In this document: piece by piece, positions 5,975-12,648 of the stretch
How positions within the stretch are numbered: position 1 is the first letter of the stretch
Layout: every line of letters begins with the position of its first letter
Position numbers and translations under genes: made by a program
From: Acetobacteraceae bacterium
GTDB taxonomy: Bacteria > Pseudomonadota > Alphaproteobacteria > Acetobacterales > Acetobacteraceae
Direction: 5' to 3'
DNA: 12,648 nucleotides
Assembly (NCBI GenBank): GCA_947476855.1
Contig: CANJSR010000103.1
Coordinates: 1-12,648 of the forward strand
Notes under the pieces: generated by a model
Seen by the model: only the letters and a program-made list of their open reading frames with translations
What the model was told of the DNA's origin: nothing
Database searches by the model: none

Positions 5975-8068
5975 GTGTTCCGTTCGATTCTCCTGTCGGG
6001 CAGCGCCCTCGCGCTTGCCCTTGCCCCCACGGCTGTCGCCTGGGCGCAATCCACCACCACCGCGACAACCGACCTCGCCCCCGTCGCCGTCACCGCGACG
6101 CCCGCCGGGTCCCTGACCGTCCCCAGTGTCGAGAAACAGAAGGAACTGGTGCTGCAAGCGCCTGGCTCCGTCGAGTGGATCGACATGGAGACGCTGAAGG
6201 GCACCTACACCAACAACCTGCGCGACGTGCTCAAGGACGTGCCGGGCGTCTGGGCGCAGACCCGCTATGGGCAGGAGATGCGGTTGTCCGTCCGTGGCTC
6301 CGGCATCGGGCGGGCCTTCCATGGCCGCGGGATCGAGGTGCTGCAGGACGGCATTCCGTTCAACATGGCGGATGGTAGCTTCGACTTCTACCAGATTGAT
6401 CCGCTCGCGCTGCGGTCGGCGGAAATCTACAAGGGCGGCAACGCGCTGCCGTACGGGGCCTCCACCCTGGGTGGGGCGATGAACTTCGTCACGCCCACGG
6501 CGTATACCGCCGTCGCGCCCAACATCCTGCGGTTCGAGGGCGGCAGCTTCGGCACCTGGCGCGCCAACGCCCAGGCATCGCGGATCCTGGGCGACTTCGA
6601 CTTCATGGTGAACGCGACGGTCAGCCACAGCGACGGGTTCCGCAAGCATTCCCGCCAGCAGTATGAGCAGTTCAACGCCAATATCGGCTACCGCATCACC
6701 CCGAATATCGAGACCCGGTTCTATGCCGGCGTCTACTTCACCGACCAGAAGCTGCCGGGCACCCTCAGCCTGCGGCAGGCGCTGACCAACCCGACCCAGG
6801 CCTCGGCCGGCGCGATCGCGGGGGACCAGGCGCGCAACGTCCGGACCGAGCGGTTCGCCAACCGCACGACGGTCACGCTGGACGCCGGCGTGCTCGATTT
6901 CGACACCTGGTTCATGCACAAGAACCTGTACCACCCGATCTTCCAGGTGATCGACCAGGACGGCTACACCTACGGCTTCGCCCCGCGCTTCACCACGACC
7001 GGACAGATCGGCGGGATGCGGAACGAATTCGTGGTGGGCGGGCGGCTGTTCGGCGGCACCAACACGGCGCTTCAGTTCATCAACATCAATGGCAGCCGCG
7101 GCGCCCAGACGCTCAATTCGAAGCAGAAGGCCTGGAGTATCGAGGGCTATGCCGAGAACCGGCTGTTCGTCCTGCCGGAACTCGCGGCGGTGATCGGCGC
7201 CAAGATGTTCCACGCGGACCGGCAATATACGAACTACGCCGGCCTGCCGCCGTTCTCGACCACGTACCAGAACAACAATGCGACCTATGACGGGGTGAAC
7301 CCCAAGGTCGGGCTGCTGTGGGAGCCGAAGAAGGACATCCAGGCCTTTATCAATGTCACCCGCAGCCAGGACGTGCCGGATTTCAGCGACCTGACGCAGA
7401 CGCAGTTCGGTGGCTCGACGTCCTTCGTGCCGTTGCAGGCGCAGAAGGCCTGGACGCTGGAGGTCGGCACCCGTGGCCGTTATGACCGGTTCGCTTGGGA
7501 CGTGACCTTGTACCGTTCATGGGTCGACGGGCAGATGCTGCAATACACCACGAACCCGAACTTCCCCGCCGCCACCTTCAACGCCGGACGCACCAATCTG
7601 ATGGGCGTGGAACTGGGCGCCAGCGTCGACCTGGTCCGCGACATGGCGACCAAGGGGGATGCGCTGACGCTCGCGCAGCTATGGAACTACAGCAACTTCC
7701 GGTTCAGCAACGACCCACAGTACGGCAACAACCGGATCGCCGGCATTCCGGAACACGTGCTGCGGACATCCTTGACCTATCGCCACCCGAGCGGATTCTA
7801 CATCTCTCCCGCGCTGGACCTGGTGCCGATCGGGGCCTGGGTGGACTATGCCAACACGCAGCAGGTGCCGGCCTATGTCCTGCTGGGCGTGCAGGCGGGG
7901 ATGACGTTCGACAACGGGATTTCGGTGTTCCTGGACGCGCGTAACCTGACGAACAACCGCTATATCAGCGACTTCGGCACCGTCACGCGGTATAATGCCA
8001 CCGCGACCCAGACCTTCTACCCCGGTGACGGGCGCAGCATCTATGTCGGCACAAGGGCTTCCTTCTGA
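5975..8068 (+). CDS. TonB-dependent outer-membrane receptor (FecA/IutA-like)
   Basis: This 697-residue protein is a complete TonB-dependent transporter that would import a scarce ligand across the outer membrane. It has a signal peptide (1-24, cleavage at AWA|Q) and a TonB-box-like stretch PVAVTATP at 36-43. The plug domain (about 60-175) includes the RGSGIGRAFHGRGIEVLQDGIPFN region and YGASTLGGAMNFVTPT. The 22-strand beta-barrel region ends in YVGTRASF with a C-terminal phenylalanine, the usual outer-membrane insertion signal. The plug resembles the FecA/IutA-like ferric-chelate class. The start is GTG at 5975, supported by AGGGAG 7 bases upstream and the signal peptide that follows at once. 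I see no cysteine and no Met/His cluster, so there is no OprC-type copper site; the ligand must be judged from the neighbours. Its stop overlaps the start of the DUF1775 gene by one base. Confidence 0.93.
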   Translation: MFRSILLSGSALALALAPTAVAWAQSTTTATTDLAPVAVTATPAGSLTVPSVEKQKELVLQAPGSVEWIDMETLKGTYTNNLRDVLKDVPGVWAQTRYGQEMRLSVRGSGIGRAFHGRGIEVLQDGIPFNMADGSFDFYQIDPLALRSAEIYKGGNALPYGASTLGGAMNFVTPTAYTAVAPNILRFEGGSFGTWRANAQASRILGDFDFMVNATVSHSDGFRKHSRQQYEQFNANIGYRITPNIETRFYAGVYFTDQKLPGTLSLRQALTNPTQASAGAIAGDQARNVRTERFANRTTVTLDAGVLDFDTWFMHKNLYHPIFQVIDQDGYTYGFAPRFTTTGQIGGMRNEFVVGGRLFGGTNTALQFININGSRGAQTLNSKQKAWSIEGYAENRLFVLPELAAVIGAKMFHADRQYTNYAGLPPFSTTYQNNNATYDGVNPKVGLLWEPKKDIQAFINVTRSQDVPDFSDLTQTQFGGSTSFVPLQAQKAWTLEVGTRGRYDRFAWDVTLYRSWVDGQMLQYTTNPNFPAATFNAGRTNLMGVELGASVDLVRDMATKGDALTLAQLWNYSNFRFSNDPQYGNNRIAGIPEHVLRTSLTYRHPSGFYISPALDLVPIGAWVDYANTQQVPAYVLLGVQAGMTFDNGISVFLDARNLTNNRYISDFGTVTRYNATATQTFYPGDGRSIYVGTRASF

Positions 8069-8610
8069 TGACCGCACGCATTCACGCCATGCTCGGCCTG
8101 GCGGTTGTGTTCGGGGCGGGAGCGATCGCGCCCGCCCAGGCCCATGTCGTCCTGAAGGAGCCGACGGCGACGTCCGGCGCCTATTACGTCGCGGCGTTCC
8201 GCGTGCCGCATGGCTGCGGCACCTCGCCCACCGTCTCCATCACCGTGGCCCTGCCGGAGGGCGTCGTCTCCGCCAAACCCCGGCCCCAGACGGGCTGGCG
8301 AATCGAGGTCACGCGGGCCCCGCTGGCCACGCCCGTCCCGACCGAGGGCCGCACCCTGACCGACCGTCCGACCCAGATCACCTGGACCGGCGGCCCCCTG
8401 CCGGATGAGTGGTTCGAGGAGTTCTCGATCAGCCTCAAGCTGCCGGCGGAGGTCGGCAAGCTATACTTCCCGGTGGTGCAGCGGTGTGAGGTCGGGGAAC
8501 TCCGCTGGATCGAAATCCCGGCGGAGGGCAAGTCGGCGCGGGACCTCCGGCATCCCGCGCCGGCGCTGACGCTGACGCCTCCGCCACCCGCGCATGAACG
8601 CGCGCACTGA
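8068..8610 (+). CDS. DUF1775 (YcnI-like) periplasmic protein, probable copper binder
   Basis: This 180-residue protein has a signal peptide (1-25, AQA|H), so the mature chain would begin HVVLKEP with His26 as N-terminal residue. That is the hallmark of the YcnI/DUF1775 family, where the N-terminal histidine contributes to a copper(II) site ('histidine brace'-type). VPHGCG (47-51) is the family core motif, and W106 in ITWTGG and the FPVVQRC strand (134-140) also fit. C50 and C140 could form a disulfide. Bacillus YcnI has a C-terminal membrane anchor; here the chain ends in a Pro/His tail, PPPPAHERAH, with no hydrophobic segment, so it is likely soluble in the periplasm. The ATG at 8068 overlaps the receptor stop as TGATG, with AAGGG at 8053-8057 as a possible ribosome binding site inside the receptor gene. 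Its 3' end overlaps the likely tonB start. Copper binding is inferred from the family. Confidence 0.88.
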   Translation: MTARIHAMLGLAVVFGAGAIAPAQAHVVLKEPTATSGAYYVAAFRVPHGCGTSPTVSITVALPEGVVSAKPRPQTGWRIEVTRAPLATPVPTEGRTLTDRPTQITWTGGPLPDEWFEEFSISLKLPAEVGKLYFPVVQRCEVGELRWIEIPAEGKSARDLRHPAPALTLTPPPPAHERAH

Positions 8611-9577
8611 ACCTGCGAAGATGCGGCCGCGGCCGGGGATGGCAACCGCCTTCCCCGAGCGGTGGCCGCCGCCTGGTCCGCGCAGGCGGGGCAGGGCGGG
8701 GACGCTGCTGGGTTCGGTCAGCATCCACGCGATCGTCTTCGCGGCCATCGTGCTGGCCCCCTTGCTGGCGCCGCTGCCCGAGCCGACCCCATCCACGACC
8801 GTGGAAGTCGTGATGGCCGACATGATCGGCGATACGGAGCAGACTCAGGAGGAAGCCCAGGCAACGCCCGAGTCAGCGCCCGAGCCAACCCCCGAACCAC
8901 CGACCCTTGAAGCGTCCGTGCCCCCGCCGGAACCGCCCCCGCCCCAAACCGAACCCCCGCCGCCGGTTCCCGAGCCCCCGCCGGAGCCCGAGCCGCCTCC
9001 ACCACCGGAACCACCCCCGCCGGAGCCCCCACCGCCCGAGCCGGTCCCGGAACCGCTGGCCGAACCCGAGCCGCCGCCCACACCGGAGCCGCCCCCGCCC
9101 GAACCACCCCCGCCACTGCCCGTGCCGCCGCCGGTTACACCGCCTCCAGCCGAACCGCCCAAGCCCGCGCCCCCGCGGCCGAAGCCCCGGCCGGTCGCGG
9201 CATCGACGCGTTCGGCTGAGCCAGGTCCCCCTGTTGCGGCGGCCGCGCCCCTGGCAGCCCAGCCAGCACCCGCGCCCGCCCCGCCGCGTATCAGCGCGAG
9301 TTGGAACGCCGCCATCGCCGCCTGGCTCCATCGCAACAAATCTTACCCCCAGGCCGCCCGCGCGCTCGGCCAGCAGGGCAGCAGCCATGTCCGCTTCACC
9401 GTGGCCCGTGATGGCACCGTGCTGGAGGTTCATCTGACCCGAGGCACCGGTTCATCCATCTTAGACGACGCGGTCCGGCGCCTGCTGACTGGCGCCCATC
9501 TGCCGGCCTTCCCCGCCGACATGCCGCATGAGCGTGTGACCGTGCAGGTCCAGATCAGCTACAGCCTCGACCGCTGA
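8594..9577 (+). CDS. tonB: TonB energy transducer with very long Pro/Glu-rich spanner
   Basis: This 327-residue TonB protein transmits proton-motive force from ExbB/ExbD in the inner membrane to outer-membrane receptors. The order is: a short basic cytoplasmic N-terminus (PRRRGR, 29-34); one membrane helix (about 36-60) with the SxxxH signature (S41, H45) needed for coupling to ExbB/ExbD; an acidic linker; a Pro/Glu-rich spanner (about 97-200); an Ala/Pro linker; and a C-terminal TonB domain from about 235, with the conserved YP (251-252), VRFTVARDGTV and the final QVQISYSLDR. The spanner is much longer and purer than in E. coli TonB. The ATG at 8594 overlaps the DUF1775 gene by 17 bases; the in-frame ATG at 8621 is a possible alternative, as neither has a strong ribosome binding site. 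No exbB or exbD is in the window. Its last position in the receptor operon suggests it mainly serves that receptor. Confidence 0.92.
   Translation: MNARTEPAKMRPRPGMATAFPERWPPPGPRRRGRAGTLLGSVSIHAIVFAAIVLAPLLAPLPEPTPSTTVEVVMADMIGDTEQTQEEAQATPESAPEPTPEPPTLEASVPPPEPPPPQTEPPPPVPEPPPEPEPPPPPEPPPPEPPPPEPVPEPLAEPEPPPTPEPPPPEPPPPLPVPPPVTPPPAEPPKPAPPRPKPRPVAASTRSAEPGPPVAAAAPLAAQPAPAPAPPRISASWNAAIAAWLHRNKSYPQAARALGQQGSSHVRFTVARDGTVLEVHLTRGTGSSILDDAVRRLLTGAHLPAFPADMPHERVTVQVQISYSLDR
8880..9200 (+). repeat. Degenerate short tandem repeats coding Pro/Glu units
   Basis: Within tonB the DNA is a run of CCG/CCC/CCA and GAG/GAA triplets arranged in imperfect units such as GAACCGCCCCCGCC, giving PPPEP-type repeats over about 100 residues. 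It is strongly strand-asymmetric (C-rich on plus, G-rich on minus) and probably prone to length change by slippage or recombination in whole repeat units, which keeps the frame. It explains the long Gly/Ser- and Arg-rich false reading frames on the minus strand here. Confidence 0.7.
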
Positions 9578-9584
9578 CTCCGCC

Positions 9585-11111
9585 TCAAGGCAGGGTCAGC
9601 GCGGCTGCCCGCTGGCTGAACGCGGCCAGATCCCGCTCCAGGCTCCATTGCAGCCGAGACTTCTGGTGCTGGGAGAGGTGGGCGGCGCAGGCAGGCGGCG
9701 GGTCGGCGGCCGGGGAGGCTCCGGCGCAGGCCCCCACCATCCGCCAGCGCACCGGGTCGGCCCACAGGCTTTCCCCCGGCAGGAAGGCGTATTCGAGCGA
9801 CGCCCGCTCCAACCCGACCAGATCAGCCCAGCCCAGGCCATAGGTCGTCACCGCGCGCTGCAATTCATGCGTCCGATCGATCCGGGACACCCCCTCGTCA
9901 TCCGTCGAGATCACCGTCGGCACGCCCGCGGCGCGATAGAGGGGGAAGGGATGGTCGGGGCCATCGACCTCCAGGATCTGGTCATTGCTGGTCAGGTTGA
10001 TCTCGACCGCCACCCGCCGCCGCGCCATCTCCCGCAGCAGGCCGACCGCATCGGTTTCGTGCATCACCGCGACGCCGTGGCCGATCCGGTGCGCACCGGC
10101 GATCTCCACCGCCTGGCGGATGTGGAAGGTCAGGTCCTCGGGCGGCACCAGGCCCAGGCGGAGTTCCCCGGCATGCAGCGCGATCCCGGTATCAGGGTGG
10201 CGGCGGCGCACATGCTCAATCATCCGCATATGCAGCGTGTAGTCACGCAGCGCGACGGGATGATCCTCGGGTGCGACGAAGTTCAGGCCGCCGACATCGG
10301 GGGATTCCCGTTGCAGCAGCGCGGCGAACAGGGTCTGGGCGAAGACCCGCCACGGCGGATTGATCCGCGTGACCTGCTGGAGCCAGCGGACATTCACCGC
10401 GCAGCCCACTTCCGCCGCGGGCGTGCCGCAACGCTGCACCTTCCGCATCTCCGCCGTCAGTCCCGCGGCATCCCGCGCGCCCCGTTTGGCCAGGTCCGCC
10501 AGACCACCGGCCAGCAACGCAGCCTCGAACGCGGCCATGTCGCCGGACCAGGGTGTCTTCTTCTGTACCTTGTCGGCCAGGGCGCCGACGGGGCCGCCCT
10601 GGAAGGTGATCATCGGCTCGATATGCCGCATCCGCTGGGCGCCGGCGCGGTTCACCACCTCCCGCGCCATTCCGGCGGGCGGGGCGGCGCCGCCGAACTT
10701 CGCGAAGGAGGCGAAGAAATGGTCATGCCCGTCATAGCCACTGACCGGCACGAAGGCGCGCATCGACCAGGCGGAGACCAGTTGCCCCGTCAGGCCGGCA
10801 TCGTTTACCGCATCCGCCAAGGGCCGCGTGCCCTTGGGGCAGGGGGGCCAGGCAACCTGCCCACTGGTCGGGGCGAAACACAGCCCGCGTTCGGCGCCCG
10901 CCTTGATGAACCCCTCGGCATAGGCCGCGCCGCTCAGGTGCGTGTGCAGGTCCGCGCCCTTCGGCATCTCATACAAGAAGGCCCGCAGCAGCGGCGGCGA
11001 TCCGGCGACGCGGGCGAAGGGCTCCGACGCATCCGGCACGGGGGACGGCGTGGCGCAACCGGCCAGCCCGATACAAAGCAGAACAAGCAGCAGACGGCGC
11101 ATGGCATTCAT
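9585..11111 (-). CDS. Adenosine deaminase-like lipoprotein (secreted ADA/ADGF type)
   Basis: The encoded 508-residue protein has a lipoprotein signal peptide: basic MRR, a hydrophobic core and the lipobox LAGC (16-19). The +2 residue is Ala, so sorting to the outer membrane is expected. The rest is an adenosine/AMP deaminase amidohydrolase barrel with its zinc and catalytic residues in place: DLHTHLSGA (H56, H58), HAGE (H313, E316), HRIGHG (H345) and STDDEGVSR (D404, D405). Such enzymes convert adenosine or related 6-aminopurines to inosine-type products and ammonia. An extra segment between the first motif and the barrel body (about 75-250) makes it longer than cytosolic adenosine deaminase and closer to secreted ADGF/CECR1-type enzymes. 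The exact substrate is unproven. The ATG at 11111 or the one at 11102 could start it; neither has a clear ribosome binding site. It lies 28 bases downstream of the MFS gene, probably in one operon, and converges on tonB with a 7-base gap. Confidence 0.88.
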   Translation of the reverse strand: MNAMRRLLLVLLCIGLAGCATPSPVPDASEPFARVAGSPPLLRAFLYEMPKGADLHTHLSGAAYAEGFIKAGAERGLCFAPTSGQVAWPPCPKGTRPLADAVNDAGLTGQLVSAWSMRAFVPVSGYDGHDHFFASFAKFGGAAPPAGMAREVVNRAGAQRMRHIEPMITFQGGPVGALADKVQKKTPWSGDMAAFEAALLAGGLADLAKRGARDAAGLTAEMRKVQRCGTPAAEVGCAVNVRWLQQVTRINPPWRVFAQTLFAALLQRESPDVGGLNFVAPEDHPVALRDYTLHMRMIEHVRRRHPDTGIALHAGELRLGLVPPEDLTFHIRQAVEIAGAHRIGHGVAVMHETDAVGLLREMARRRVAVEINLTSNDQILEVDGPDHPFPLYRAAGVPTVISTDDEGVSRIDRTHELQRAVTTYGLGWADLVGLERASLEYAFLPGESLWADPVRWRMVGACAGASPAADPPPACAAHLSQHQKSRLQWSLERDLAAFSQRAAALTLP

Positions 11112-11139
11112 CCGATCGGTTGCGTGACAGGCCGCGGCT

Positions 11140-12648
11140 TTACCCCGCGATCACCCGGCGTTGTCGACGCCGAGCCAACAGGATCAGCAGGATGGCGAGG
11201 GCGGAGGTCATTGTGTAGAGGCCGAAGGCGTTCGTGTAGCCGATCATCGCCGATTGCCGGTTGATCTCCTTCGACAGACGCGCGAGCCCCGGCGCGGTTT
11301 CCGTCGTCCAGCTTCCCATCACCCAGGGCAGCGACATCGCGCGGTTGTAGGGGGAGACCATTTCGCTCAGGCGGCTGTAGTTCTCTCCGGTCGTGCGGAT
11401 GATTTCCGCGACCGAGATCGAGATGAAGAAGCTCGACCCGATGTTCCGCATCAGGTGGAACAGCGACATCGCCTCGGGCATCAAGCGCGTTTCGAGCGTG
11501 GGGAAGGTGGCGATGGTCAGGGGCACCCAGAAGATTCCGACCGCCACGCCCTGCAGCATGCTGTTCAGTGCCAGCGCGGACATCGAGACGTTGAGGTCCA
11601 TGCTCATGAGCCAGAGGCCCGCGATGACCTGGAGCGAGAAGCCGAAGGTCATGCCGAATCGGGGGTCGACCTTGCCGGCGAAGATGGCGAGGAAGAAGCC
11701 GATCGTCGCGCCGATGCCCCTCGCACCCAGGATATCGCCGATAATCTGGTCAGGAAATCCGGCATGCTGCTGCAAAAGAGACGGCAGCAGGACGACTGGC
11801 GTAAAATTCAGCATTCCATAAACGGTTACCAGCACCAACCCCAGCGCATAGTTCGGGTCCCGCAGGATCTTCGGATCCAGGAACGGTTTGTCGGCCGTCA
11901 TGCTGTGTACGACGAACATGAAGAAGGCTACGATGCCGACCATCGTTTCGGTCATGATCTCGGCCGACTCGTACCAATCCAGCCGTTGTCCTCTCGAAAG
12001 AACAAGCTGGGCGCAGGAGATTGCGATGGCGAGCGTGAGGAAACCGGTCCAGTCCAGCCGAGCCTTGCCGGTGGGAAGGTCACGCGGGAGCATGAATTTT
12101 ATGCCGACCCAGGCGGTCAGCCCGACCGGCACCAGCATGTAGAATGCCATACGCCAGCTATAGGTTTCCGCGAGCAGCCCGCCCAGCGTTGGCCCGATCG
12201 CGGGGCCGATCACGACCGCCATGCCGAAGGCGGACGTCACCATGCCGGCCTGTTTACGCGGAAAACTATCCAGCAGGATCGCGTTCGAAAGCGGCACAAC
12301 GGGGGCGCCGAGGCCACCCTGCGCGATCCGCCACAGCACCAGCGTCTCGAGTGAATCCGCTGATCCACACAGCCATGTCGCGATCGCGAAACCCATGATA
12401 GACCACATCATGACGGTGCGCCGGCCAAAGCGCGACACCAGCCACCCGGTCATGGGTGTAACAACCGCCGTTGCCAGGATGTTGAAGGTCATTGCCCATG
12501 AGATCTCATCGGCGGTGGCCCCGAACGTCCCCTGCATTTGCGGCAGCAGGGTGGAGGCTATCAGCAGCGTCGTCGCATACAATGTCGAGGCGAGAATGAC
12601 CGCCCCGAGGATCAGATAGCGTCGCGTTGGTGAAAGGGACAGGGCAAA
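11140..12648 (-). CDS. DHA2-family MFS efflux transporter (EmrB/QacA-like), 5' end outside window
   Basis: The frame is open to the right edge, giving 502 visible residues; EmrB-type proteins are about 510, so only a short N-terminus is missing. A start at the TTG at 12582 would cut through the first membrane helix, which is visible upstream of it (YLILGAVILAST), so it is not the true start. MFS motif A is seen in GWLVSRFGRRTV, and the antiporter motif C of drug/H+ exporters in MAVVIGPAIGPTLGG, followed by SWRMAFYMLVPVG, typical of the DHA2 group with 14 helices. The last helix (AFGLYTMTSALAILLILLA) is followed by a basic tail RRRQRRVIAG. It would export drugs or other toxic compounds by proton antiport. 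An EmrA/HlyD-like adaptor is not visible; it would lie upstream, to the right of the window. It shares an operon with the deaminase lipoprotein. The substrate is unknown. Confidence 0.9.
   Translation of the reverse strand, partial: FALSLSPTRRYLILGAVILASTLYATTLLIASTLLPQMQGTFGATADEISWAMTFNILATAVVTPMTGWLVSRFGRRTVMMWSIMGFAIATWLCGSADSLETLVLWRIAQGGLGAPVVPLSNAILLDSFPRKQAGMVTSAFGMAVVIGPAIGPTLGGLLAETYSWRMAFYMLVPVGLTAWVGIKFMLPRDLPTGKARLDWTGFLTLAIAISCAQLVLSRGQRLDWYESAEIMTETMVGIVAFFMFVVHSMTADKPFLDPKILRDPNYALGLVLVTVYGMLNFTPVVLLPSLLQQHAGFPDQIIGDILGARGIGATIGFFLAIFAGKVDPRFGMTFGFSLQVIAGLWLMSMDLNVSMSALALNSMLQGVAVGIFWVPLTIATFPTLETRLMPEAMSLFHLMRNIGSSFFISISVAEIIRTTGENYSRLSEMVSPYNRAMSLPWVMGSWTTETAPGLARLSKEINRQSAMIGYTNAFGLYTMTSALAILLILLARRRQRRVIAG

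Noticed and set aside
8845..9433. Gly/Ser-rich and Arg-rich minus-strand frames opposite the tonB spanner
   Set aside because: They are the antisense reading of Pro/Glu codon repeats and have no independent support.
9648..11264. 538-codon plus-strand open frame opposite the deaminase gene
   Set aside because: It has shadow composition and no motif, while the minus strand encodes intact catalytic motifs and a lipobox.
12580..12582. TTG as start of the MFS transporter
   Set aside because: The frame continues to the window edge and encodes the first half of membrane helix 1, so the gene is simply cut by the window.

Overview
The window is GC-rich DNA that is almost fully coding. Codon use, GC content and the gene families fit an alphaproteobacterium, and an Acetobacteraceae-like organism is my best guess; I inferred this from protein character and not from a marker gene. 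I see no rRNA, tRNA, CRISPR array, insertion sequence or integrase. There are ten genes: nine complete and one cut off by the right edge.

Left part (1-5382) holds ordinary metabolic genes in mixed orientation. A GlcD-type FAD-linked 2-hydroxyacid oxidase subunit (minus) is divergent from a small SRPBCC-fold protein (plus). That gene converges on a GNAT acetyltransferase (minus), with a strong 10-bp hairpin between them. A secreted DUF1254/DUF1214 protein (plus) then converges on a TauD/TfdA-type Fe(II)/2-oxoglutarate dioxygenase (minus), with a 14-bp perfect hairpin between their stops. These genes do not form one obvious pathway.

Middle part (5462-9577) is the most interesting region. Four plus-strand genes form a compact cluster: a small DUF2946-like membrane protein with a His/Cys-rich CPxC motif, a FecA/IutA-like TonB-dependent outer-membrane receptor, a DUF1775 (YcnI-like, copper-binding family) periplasmic protein whose predicted mature form begins with histidine, and a TonB protein with a very long Pro/Glu-rich spanner. 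The last three are packed with a 1-nt overlap and then a probable 17-nt overlap, so they should be translationally coupled. The simplest reading is a metal (probably copper) acquisition or handling system that carries its own energy transducer. The substrate is inferred only from the two small accessory proteins; the receptor itself has no cysteine and no obvious copper site.

Right part (9585-12648) is a minus-strand pair: a DHA2-family (EmrB/QacA-like) MFS transporter, incomplete at its N-terminus, followed 28 bp later by a lipoprotein with an adenosine-deaminase fold and intact metal-binding residues. This suggests an exported nucleoside deaminase co-transcribed with an efflux pump. The deaminase gene converges on tonB with only 7 bp between the stop codons.
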